The notes below the pieces were generated by a model that was given only the letters and a program-made list of their open reading frames with translations, was not told the origin of the DNA and ran no database searches. DNA of 6,221 bases. Source: Burkholderiaceae bacterium (GTDB lineage: Bacteria > Pseudomonadota > Gammaproteobacteria > Burkholderiales > Burkholderiaceae_C). The DNA is taken from positions 1 to 6,221 of the forward strand of contig JALRFN010000416.1 in NCBI GenBank assembly GCA_023268425.1, in the 5' to 3' direction. Made by a program: the position numbers and the translations under genes. The stretch's first letter is position 1, and the number at the start of each line of letters is the position of its first letter. Of the stretch, positions 1 to 5,527 are shown piece by piece.

Positions 1-1
1 G

Positions 2-1795
2 ACGCTCAACACCATCTTGCGCGACGACGAGCTAGAAGCCGCGCGGCGCATGGCGTGGCAGGTGTTTGAGGCGGGCGTGGACGCCATGATCGTGCAAGAC
101 ATGGGCCTGTTGAACATCGACCTGCCGCCGATTCAACTGCACGCCTCGACACAAACCGACATCCGCACACCCGAAAAAGCCCGTTTCTTGCAAGACGTGG
201 GCTTCAGCCAAATCGTCGTCGCTCGCGAATTGAGCTTGCCGCAAATCGCCGCCATTCGTGACGTGCTCGACCCCGAGCGCTGTGCGCTGGAGTTTTTTGT
301 TCACGGCGCGCTCTGTGTCGCCTACAGCGGCCAATGCTTCATCAGCCACGCGCACACCGGGCGCAGCGCCAACCGCGGCGACTGCTCGCAGGCCTGCCGC
401 CTGCCCTACAACGTGTTAGACAGCCAAGGCCGCATCGTGGCGCATGAAAAACACGTGCTGTCCATGAAGGACAACGACCAGTCCAACAACTTGCGCGCCT
501 TGATTGACGCCGGCGCGCGCTCCTTCAAGATCGAAGGCCGCTACAAAGACATGGGCTACGTCAAGAACATCACGGCGCACTACCGCCAGTTGTTCGACGA
601 AATTTTGGAAGAGCGCCCTGAGCTGGCCCGCGCCTCCGACGGCACCTGCAGTTTTCGCTTCACACCCGAGCCCGCGCAAAACTTCAACCGGGGCAGCACC
701 GACTACTTCGTCAACGGCCGCGACATCGACGTGGGCGCCTTCGACACACCCAAACACAGCGGTGTGCCCATTGGCTGGGTCACAGCGGTGGGTAAAACCC
801 ACGTCGACGTGGAAGTCAACGCGCCCCTCTCCAACGGCGATGGCTTCACCTGGTTTGACCTGCAAGGCGAATTGCAAGGTGTACCGGCCAACACCGTCGA
901 GTGTTTGCGCGCCGAACCCGCTCACGCGCAAAGTTGGCGCATCGTGCCCAAAGAACCCGTGAGCGCGCTCAAAGACCTGCGCAAAGGCACCGCCCTGAAC
1001 CGCAACCGCGACATGAACTGGGTGCGCGCCTTGGAGCGCGAATCGGCCCAGCGCCTGATCCCCGTTTGGCTGCGTCTGGAAGACACCGACACGGGCGTCG
1101 CCTTAAGCGCCATGGACGCGCACGGCGTCACGGGGCGCGCCGAAGTGGCGCTTGACTTTCAGCCGCCCAAAGACGCCTCGCAAGCGGCGGATGTGGTCAG
1201 CAGTGAACTCCAACGCCTGGGCGGCACTGACTTTGCCGCCCAACACATCAGCCTGAATTGGGCACAGCCCCGCTTCATCCCGGGCTCACAACTCAAGGCC
1301 CTGCGTCGCCAAGCCATCGCGGCTTTGGTCGAAGCGCGCGCCGAGGCCTACCAGCGCCCGGCGCGTGCGTCAGCCGTTCAGCCACCCGTTCCCTACCCCG
1401 AAGACAGCCTGACTTATTTGGCCAACGTGCTCAACCACAAAGCCGCCGACTTTTACGCCCAACACGGCGTGCGCGTGATCGAATCGGCCTACGAAGTACA
1501 AGAGACCTTGGGCGACGTCTCGTTGATGATCACCAAGCACTGCGTGCGCTTCTCCCTGAGCCTGTGCCCCAAACAAGCCAAAGGCGTGCAAGGGGTGCAA
1601 GGCACCGTGCGCGCCGAACCCATGACCCTGGTCAACGGCAAGGAAAAACTGCTGCTCAAATTCGACTGCAAGCCCTGCGAAATGCACGTCATCGGCAAGA
1701 TGAAACCGGGCGTATTGCAGCAAGCCAAGCGCGCGGCGCAAGAAACACCGCTGCAGTTTTACAAAACCCGGCCCGTCGCCAGTCCGCAGGCCTGA
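2..1795 (+). CDS. rlhA: U32-family 23S rRNA hydroxylation protein, RlhA/YdcP type (5' partial)
   Basis: The E. coli homologue RlhA (YdcP) is needed to hydroxylate C2501 of 23S rRNA; despite the 'peptidase U32' name, proteolysis is not its established role. The reading frame is open to the left edge and the family match continues before the first possible start (TTG at 17), so the gene begins upstream; about 60 residues are probably missing (597 seen, about 650 in E. coli). Numbering from the codon at 17, the U32 signature is EFFVHGALCVAYSGQC, followed by a C-X15-C-X3-C continuation (C100, C107, C123, C127), probably metal or Fe-S ligands. SFKIEGR follows at 169-175. A DUF3656-like middle domain spans about 328-445. 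A second cysteine set (C509, C517, C551, C554) lies near the C-terminus. The DUF3656 region and length separate it from the shorter TrhP/YegQ (about 450 aa). It ends at TGA 1793-1795, 79 bp before the cassette attC. Confidence 0.88.
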   Translation, partial: TLNTILRDDELEAARRMAWQVFEAGVDAMIVQDMGLLNIDLPPIQLHASTQTDIRTPEKARFLQDVGFSQIVVARELSLPQIAAIRDVLDPERCALEFFVHGALCVAYSGQCFISHAHTGRSANRGDCSQACRLPYNVLDSQGRIVAHEKHVLSMKDNDQSNNLRALIDAGARSFKIEGRYKDMGYVKNITAHYRQLFDEILEERPELARASDGTCSFRFTPEPAQNFNRGSTDYFVNGRDIDVGAFDTPKHSGVPIGWVTAVGKTHVDVEVNAPLSNGDGFTWFDLQGELQGVPANTVECLRAEPAHAQSWRIVPKEPVSALKDLRKGTALNRNRDMNWVRALERESAQRLIPVWLRLEDTDTGVALSAMDAHGVTGRAEVALDFQPPKDASQAADVVSSELQRLGGTDFAAQHISLNWAQPRFIPGSQLKALRRQAIAALVEARAEAYQRPARASAVQPPVPYPEDSLTYLANVLNHKAADFYAQHGVRVIESAYEVQETLGDVSLMITKHCVRFSLSLCPKQAKGVQGVQGTVRAEPMTLVNGKEKLLLKFDCKPCEMHVIGKMKPGVLQQAKRAAQETPLQFYKTRPVASPQA

Positions 1796-1809
1796 GTGCT
1801 CGCCCGGCG

Positions 1810-1852
1810 CCTCGCTTTTTGGGATTTGGGAGCACGAACAGGCAGAGCGAGG
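1810..1852. repeat. weak inverted repeat after rlhA
   Basis: A 7-bp perfect inverted repeat (CCTCGCT at 1810-1816, AGCGAGG at 1846-1852) has a 29-bp loop. A second 6-bp pair, GTGCTC 1796-1801 and GAGCAC 1830-1835, overlaps it. No T-run follows the right arm, so it is not a convincing Rho-independent terminator for rlhA. It may be chance in GC-rich DNA or a decayed structure. I see no other terminator between rlhA and the cassette. Confidence 0.25.
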
Positions 1853-1874
1853 ACAGGCGCAGACACGCTGCGAA

Positions 1875-1965
1875 ACTTAACGCCTGCCATCAGCCGCAAA
1901 TTTGGAGCGAATGAGCAAAGCGAAGTAGCGGAAAATTTGTCGGCTGCATGGCATTGTTAGATGCC
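1875..1965 (-). other. integron attC recombination site (3' end of cassette)
   Basis: attC sites fold as single strands and are recombined by the integron integrase IntI. Read on the - strand, R'' is ATCTAAC (1962-1956, fits RYYYAAC) and R' is GTTAAGT (1881-1875, fits GTTRRRY). Between them is a long imperfect hairpin: TGCCAT 1885-1890 pairs with ATGGCA 1948-1953, CAGCCG 1891-1896 with CGGCTG 1941-1946, and CAAATTT 1897-1903 with AAATTTG 1933-1939. That gives 19 paired bases, interrupted only by two unpaired single bases, C1947 and T1940, both on the R''-side arm as expected of attC extrahelical bases. The centre (1904-1932) is an unpaired or variable loop. R'' (extended, GGCATCTAAC) is the exact complement of the GTTAGATGCC at the cassette's 5' end (2748-2739), as expected of a cassette that once circularised. 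Confidence 0.88.
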
Positions 1966-2747
1966 GAACGCCGGATTCGATTCGATCATTGGAGATGAGT
2001 GCAAAAACACTGCTTCAGCCGCTGCGCTGTCCTCGATGATGAAACTTTGTTCTCGGTTCTTAAACGCTCGATTGGAAAGCCAATTGTGACTGCCACAGAC
2101 AACGCGGCGCTTATCTATGACCAGCGCCTTTTGATGGTTGTTAAATCTCCCAACCGAGATACCCGTTTGACTTCTTACTAGCTTTTCTAAAGATGCTAGC
2201 GCGCGTTTTGCCGGACGTGAGACTTCATGGACTCCGCTAGAGTTTTCAAAGCCAAAACCAATATAGACTTTCACGCCCCTGCTGAGGGCGTTGGCTGTAG
2301 TTTCAATGAATCTCGAATCAATCACTTTGTCTGATACCCAACCAGATAGAATCATCACGCTGGCATCAGCCCTGTCTATCTGCTCTAGCATGTAGTCGTA
2401 ATGAGACGAATCAGACAACAACGTAAACCTCCCTTCGTTCTTGGCTTCGACAAGAGCTTTTTTGTCATCTTCACGAAATCCGGCCAGCGCTGCCTTGAAT
2501 TCGGCTAACTGCCGATTCTGTTTGGTAAAAGCGTCAATAGCGAAAAAGGTGCCCCACGCAGAGAACAGCTGCAAAATTGCCAGCGGACCATAGCTAAGTA
2601 TCGCCAATGTCCAAAGTGTCCATATTCCCGCCGCCCCGGCGCCAATCAGACGAGAACCGAACAAATACGCGGCGGCGGTAATTCCAGCCACAGCCAATTG
2701 CCAATAGATCACTTCCACATCACGCCTCCATTTTCATAGGCATCTAA
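1881..2747 (-). mobile_element. integron gene cassette carrying a PLD-like gene
   Basis: The cassette is the unit between two G|TT cleavage points: 5' end TTAGATGCC starting at 2747 and 3' end at G1881 inside attC R', 867 bp in all. Layout is classic: core site, about 20 bp leader with a Shine-Dalgarno, one ORF filling the unit, then attC. Two 60-base lines counted inside it are 45% GC, against 65% for one line counted in the multicopper oxidase gene. No integrase gene, second attC or second cassette is visible. It therefore appears as a lone cassette, either the remnant of a chromosomal integron or a cassette placed at a non-integron GTT site. Its edges are supported by sequence; its origin and route of entry are inference. 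Confidence 0.8.
1957..2718 (-). CDS. membrane-anchored PLD-like (single HKD motif) protein
   Basis: A 253-aa protein with an N-terminal membrane part: hydrophobic stretches at about 4-20 and 32-61, then a charged helical linker (about 66-95) that may form a coiled coil. The rest is a phospholipase D-superfamily domain with one complete HxKx4Dx6GSxN motif (H195, K197, D202, G209, S210, N212). Single-motif members such as Nuc dimerise to make one active site, so dimerisation is likely. Substrate is unknown; phospholipid or nucleic acid are both possible, with the catalytic part probably cytoplasmic. The start is GTG at 2718, with GGAGG at 2729-2725 six bases upstream; the ATG two bases earlier is out of frame and meets a stop after three codons. 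The TAA stop overlaps attC R''. It is the only gene in the cassette. A defence or stress role is plausible from context only. Confidence 0.8.
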   Translation of the reverse strand: MEVIYWQLAVAGITAAAYLFGSRLIGAGAAGIWTLWTLAILSYGPLAILQLFSAWGTFFAIDAFTKQNRQLAEFKAALAGFREDDKKALVEAKNEGRFTLLSDSSHYDYMLEQIDRADASVMILSGWVSDKVIDSRFIETTANALSRGVKVYIGFGFENSSGVHEVSRPAKRALASLEKLVRSQTGISVGRFNNHQKALVIDKRRVVCGSHNWLSNRAFKNREQSFIIEDSAAAEAVFLHSSPMIESNPAFGI

Positions 2748-2756
2748 CAAGTTATT
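2739..2756 (-). other. cassette 5' core site, attI-like junction
   Basis: On the - strand, GTTAGATGCC (2748-2739) is the core site where the cassette begins. The bases before it read CTAATAACTT, giving the same 18-base layout as my memory of class 1 attI1 (CTAAAACAAAGTTAGATG), 13 of 18 identical, eight of them the core itself. No partner arm able to make an attC hairpin is visible upstream on this strand. The junction is therefore more attI-like than attC-like, but full IntI binding sites cannot be proven by eye. Confidence 0.5.
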
Positions 2757-2775
2757 AGTTCGTTTCTTCATATCT

Positions 2776-2789
2776 CGTCACATGTGACG
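2776..2789. repeat. perfect 14-bp palindrome upstream of the cassette
   Basis: CGTCACATGTGACG is identical to its reverse complement. It lies 28 bp before the cassette core site and 58 bp before the PLD gene start. Perfect palindromes of this length often bind dimeric regulators, but the half-sites TCACA/TGTGA face the wrong way and too close for a CRP/FNR box. No known operator is recognised. Confidence 0.45.
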
Positions 2790-2804
2790 CTCATCAACGG
2801 CGCC

Positions 2805-2835
2805 TTGTGAGATTGTTCTGTCATGAAATTGTCAA
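2805..2835 (-). promoter_or_regulatory. possible promoter facing the cassette (-35 only convincing)
   Basis: On the - strand, TTGACA at 2835-2830 is a perfect sigma-70 -35 hexamer. At a 17-bp spacing the -10 position reads TCTCAC, a poor match (3 of 6). It would drive transcription into the cassette gene, the position expected of a cassette promoter Pc. The missing -10 makes this a weak call. Confidence 0.25.
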
Positions 2836-2965
2836 GGGCACCTCTAAAAAGTTGTTCCGCGAGTCAATTACTGCGTTGGACGGTGCTCGAAATCCTCATG
2901 TACTCAGTGTACACTCCGGTTTATGCGTGACTGAACGTTCCGCCACAGAACCGTCTCGCCCGCCC

Positions 2966-3361
2966 TCAAGGCTCCTCTTGCGCATGGCGCGGCAAGGCCT
3001 CGGCCCCTCCCCAACCCGGCCACTGTGAACTGGTCCAAATGTGAAAAAACGGTTTGACCTGTGCGGGCTCATCCAGCGTCAAGCTGGCCACGTCCAAGGT
3101 GTCACCCGCGTCGGGGCGAAACACCAGGTGTGTGCCGCAGTTCGAACAAAATTCGCGCCAATGGCCGGGCGTTGATTCAAAGCGATGTGGTTCGCCTTGT
3201 GTGTAGGTAAAGTCCTCTCGGGCCACGGTGCTCCACACCACTACTGGTGCGCCGTGGGCGCGTTGGCACAAGCGACAGTGGCAAAACCCGGTGTCGGCCA
3301 AGTCGTCGTTGACTTGGTAGCGCAATGCGCCGCAGAAACAGCCGCCTGTGTGGTTCATCAT
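2966..3361 (-). CDS. GFA/CENP-V family zinc-binding protein
   Basis: A 131-aa single-domain protein of the GFA (glutathione-dependent formaldehyde-activating enzyme)/CENP-V fold. The zinc cysteines are all visible: GGCFCG (C8, C10), FCHCRLC (C27, C29, C32) and FCSNCG (C72, C75). Length is normal for the family. Most members have no proven substrate; the founding enzyme speeds formation of S-hydroxymethylglutathione, but the domain alone does not establish that. Two adjacent ATG codons (3361 and 3358) could start it; AGGGGGGG abuts the first, so the second, better spaced, is equally likely. It begins 30 bp after the cytochrome stop on the same strand, so it may be the last gene of the copper operon or merely its neighbour. 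Soluble and cytoplasmic: no signal peptide or membrane segment is seen. Confidence 0.83.
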   Translation of the reverse strand: MMNHTGGCFCGALRYQVNDDLADTGFCHCRLCQRAHGAPVVVWSTVAREDFTYTQGEPHRFESTPGHWREFCSNCGTHLVFRPDAGDTLDVASLTLDEPAQVKPFFHIWTSSQWPGWGGAEALPRHAQEEP

Positions 3362-3391
3362 CCCCCCCTGCGCAAGCCAGCTTGACCCACG

Positions 3392-3892
3392 TCAACCGCC
3401 TTGACGCTGTTGCGCGGCCTTGGCCGCAGCGTCTTCTTCAATTTTGTTGTGCGTGCCTTTGATGCGCGGTGGCCAAGTGGACTTGATGTAAGACAGCACG
3501 GCGATGATGTCGTCGTCGCTCAACACGCCTTCGTACTTGGGCATGGCTGAGGCGTAGTCCGCGCCCGCGTAGTGCTGCGGCCCGTACTTGGTGATGTTGA
3601 ACAAAACCTCGCCGGGGTGGTGCCAGGTGTGGCCGCTTTCGTCATGCGGCGGCGCAGGCAAGCGGCCATCGGGCAGGCGTTTTTGCCAGTTGGGCTCGCC
3701 TTTGAGGTCTGCGCCGTGGCATTGGGCGCATTGGGCTTGGTAAACCTTCAATCCCTGAGCGACCACACGCGCGTCGCCGGGCTTCAACACCGAGGGCGTC
3801 TCCAATTGCTGGCGCAGCAGCAAAGAGCCACCGCCCATCGCAGCGATCAACACGCCAACGCCGATCAGGCTTTGCTTGGGGCTCAGCGCCAT
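3392..3892 (-). CDS. membrane-anchored class I c-type cytochrome
   Basis: A 166-aa monohaem cytochrome c. An N-terminal hydrophobic helix (about 8-26), with no clear cleavage site, should anchor it in the inner membrane with the haem domain in the periplasm. The haem motif is CAQCH (C55, C58, H59), the likely axial methionine is M117 in SAMPKYEG, and the closing helix is LSDDDIIAVLSYIKSTWP (124-141). The C-terminal tail is polar and Ala/Gln-rich. It transfers electrons; partners are unknown. Its ATG shares one base with the copZ stop (TGATG at 3894-3890), so translation is probably coupled. Placed directly after the multicopper oxidase and copZ, it may pass electrons between that oxidase and the respiratory chain, which is inference. 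No recognised gene name fits safely. Confidence 0.85.
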   Translation of the reverse strand: MALSPKQSLIGVGVLIAAMGGGSLLLRQQLETPSVLKPGDARVVAQGLKVYQAQCAQCHGADLKGEPNWQKRLPDGRLPAPPHDESGHTWHHPGEVLFNITKYGPQHYAGADYASAMPKYEGVLSDDDIIAVLSYIKSTWPPRIKGTHNKIEEDAAAKAAQQRQGG

Positions 3893-4104
3893 CAGGCGGC
3901 CTCCCCGGTGAATCCGACCTCGTCCAAGGCTTGCACCAGCGCTTCGAAGCTGACTTGATCGTCGGCCTGCACGGCGACTTTTTTGTTGGGCAAGTCCACG
4001 CTGACGGCTTGCACGCCAGCGGTTGCACCCAAGGCTTTTTCGACGCTGGCCTTGCAGTGGCCGCAGGTCATGTCGGGGACACTCAGTTGAATGGTTTGGC
4101 TCAT
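3892..4104 (-). CDS. copZ: CopZ-like copper chaperone (heavy-metal-associated domain)
   Basis: A 70-aa cytoplasmic protein consisting of one HMA (ferredoxin-like) domain. The Cu(I)-binding motif is MTCGHC (C14, C17). The rest, KASVEKAL... and ...NKKVAVQ, is typical of the fold. It binds Cu(I) and hands it to the CopA exporter and possibly to CueR. The start chosen is ATG 4104, with GGAG at 4114-4111 six bases upstream. An in-frame ATG at 4134 would add ten residues and overlap the oxidase gene end, and is less likely. It lies 22 bp after the oxidase stop and overlaps the cytochrome start by one base, so it is part of the operon. MerP-like mercury proteins share the fold, but they carry a signal peptide, which is absent here. 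Confidence 0.9.
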   Translation of the reverse strand: MSQTIQLSVPDMTCGHCKASVEKALGATAGVQAVSVDLPNKKVAVQADDQVSFEALVQALDEVGFTGEAA

Positions 4105-4126
4105 TTGTGACTCCAGTAGGGTGAGG

Positions 4127-5527
4127 TTAAACAACAGTGAATTGGCCCATCATGCCGCCATCTTCGTGTTCCAAGATGTGGCAGTGGTACATGAACGGGT
4201 GCGCGTCTGAGGCGCTTTGGGTGAAGCGCATGGCGATTTCTGCACTGCCTGCGACCAACACGGTGTCGTGCCAGCCCGCATATTGCGCCGGCGGCGCTTG
4301 ATCACCCAGCGACAAGACTTGAAACAGCACCCCATGCACATGAAAGGGGTGCAGCAACATGTTGGACGTGATGCGCCAGCGCTCCGTCGCACCGAGCTTG
4401 ACGCGCTGGTTGATGGTGGCCATGTCAAAGGGCGCGCCGTTGATGGCGAAGGCCCCTGCCCCCATGCGCATGCCCATGTCCAAACTCAAGACCCGATCCA
4501 CGCGCGTCGGCACTTGCAGCGCTGGCGCTTGTCCGCCCAAGTCTTGCGGCACGCGGCGCATGCGGGCGCGCTTGTCGTGGTCCACCACCAAAGCCAAGAC
4601 ATCCAAAGCACCGCCGCCGCCCATGGGCCCTGCGTTGGGGTCTGGCGCAGCGCGCAACAGCGCGTCGTGACCGTCGGCAAAGTCGACCAAGACTTCGGCG
4701 CGCTGCCCTGGCGCCAACACCAAGTGCGTCAGGGCGACAGGCTTGGGCAGGTAGCCGCCATCGGTGGCGATCACGTGCATCTCGCGGCCATCGACAAAGG
4801 CCAAGGGGTAAATGCGCGCGTTCGACCCGTTGACCAGCCGCAGGCGCGTCAAGCCTTTGGGCACTTGCGCACGGGCCCCGATTTGGCCGTTGACCAACAC
4901 CACGTCGCCGTGCAAGCCGTGCATGCGGCTGGGCATGCTGTCGTCGTAAACCATGCGCCCATGCGCGTCGAACAAACGGTCTTGCAAGACCAACGTGAGG
5001 TCGTCTTCGCCGTAGTGGTGCGGCAGGCCGCGCGCATCGTCCTGCCCGTCGACGATGTGGATGACACCCGCCAAGCCCGCGTACACGTCGCGCGCCGTGC
5101 GCCCGTGGGGGTGGGCGTGGTACCACAGCGTGGCCGGGGCCTGTGCCACCGGCAAAACCGGCGACCACCACGCACCAGGCTCGATCATCTGGTGTGGGCC
5201 ACCGTCCACGGCACCCGGAATCAACATGCCGTGCCAGTGCACGGTCGTGGCCTCGCGGCTTTGGTTGTGGATGTCCAAGGCCACCTCACCGACGCGCATA
5301 CGCAAGGTCGGGCCAAGGTAGGCGCCGTTGAAACCTTTGGTGGCCGACATTTGCCCGCGCCGCCAAAAGTCCACCTCGCCGGCTTCAATGGTCAGTTTGG
5401 CGCGCCCGGAGCTTGTGGTGTCCAACAGCGGCGGCATCTTCAGGTGCAGGTGTGCGGTGTTGGCCCAAGCCCGCGGGCCAAGGGTCAGCACACCCAAACC
5501 CCCAGCCAAAAGTTCACGCCTTTGCAT
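4127..5527 (-). CDS. cueO: CueO-type multicopper oxidase (Tat-exported)
   Basis: A 466-aa periplasmic three-domain multicopper oxidase, expected to oxidise Cu(I) to Cu(II) with reduction of O2 to water. All four copper-ligand motifs are present: HWHG (97-100), WYHAHPHG (135-142; H137, H139, H141), HPFHVHG (393-399; H393, H396, H398) and HCHILEHEDGGMM (448-460), giving the type 1 ligands H393, C449, H454 and probable axial M459. The VPG/VDGGP-like loop after HWHG is typical of CueO. The N-terminus QRRELLAGG with a hydrophobic stretch ending near RAWANT is a twin-arginine signal. The Met-rich insert of E. coli CueO (516 aa) is almost absent; only MGMRMGAGA (351-359) stands in its place. ATG 5527 has AAGGGG five bases upstream and lies inside the end of cueR (14-base overlap), implying coupled translation. 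Laccase activity on phenols is an alternative role. Confidence 0.9.
   Translation of the reverse strand: MQRRELLAGGLGVLTLGPRAWANTAHLHLKMPPLLDTTSSGRAKLTIEAGEVDFWRRGQMSATKGFNGAYLGPTLRMRVGEVALDIHNQSREATTVHWHGMLIPGAVDGGPHQMIEPGAWWSPVLPVAQAPATLWYHAHPHGRTARDVYAGLAGVIHIVDGQDDARGLPHHYGEDDLTLVLQDRLFDAHGRMVYDDSMPSRMHGLHGDVVLVNGQIGARAQVPKGLTRLRLVNGSNARIYPLAFVDGREMHVIATDGGYLPKPVALTHLVLAPGQRAEVLVDFADGHDALLRAAPDPNAGPMGGGGALDVLALVVDHDKRARMRRVPQDLGGQAPALQVPTRVDRVLSLDMGMRMGAGAFAINGAPFDMATINQRVKLGATERWRITSNMLLHPFHVHGVLFQVLSLGDQAPPAQYAGWHDTVLVAGSAEIAMRFTQSASDAHPFMYHCHILEHEDGGMMGQFTVV

Larger units (their letters stand above)
2749..2965. other. non-coding interval, possible insertion-sequence end relic
   Basis: This 217-bp stretch between the cassette and the GFA gene contains no supportable gene. 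A + frame is open from 2807 to 3028, but its product has no recognisable family, low-complexity Arg/Ser/Pro content at its end, and runs into the GFA gene. From about 2836, GGCACCTCTAAAAA followed by TGTACTCAGTGTACA (5-bp arms, 5-bp loop, about 2899-2913) resembles terminal sequence I associate with betaproteobacterial insertion sequences, from memory and unverified. No transposase and no second end are present. Confidence 0.3.

Noticed and set aside
1956..2748. The 10-bp inverted repeats at both ends read as terminal repeats of an insertion sequence or MITE
   Set aside because: No transposase, and the repeats are exactly integron core sites with an attC hairpin attached on one side only, which an IS would not show.
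2924..2964. Possible terminator after the GFA gene (GTTC/GAAC hairpin on the - strand)
   Set aside because: The stem is only 4-6 bp with a bulge and no T-run follows, so it does not qualify as a Rho-independent terminator.
2807..3028. A 73-residue open frame on the + strand that could be a small gene or an integrase remnant
   Set aside because: No match to integrase motifs, no clear ribosome binding site, biased composition, and its 3' third is antisense to the well-supported GFA gene.
4105..4134. Upstream ATG at 4134 as the start of copZ
   Set aside because: It would overlap the oxidase stop, adds ten residues not typical of CopZ, and the ATG at 4104 has a well-spaced GGAG.
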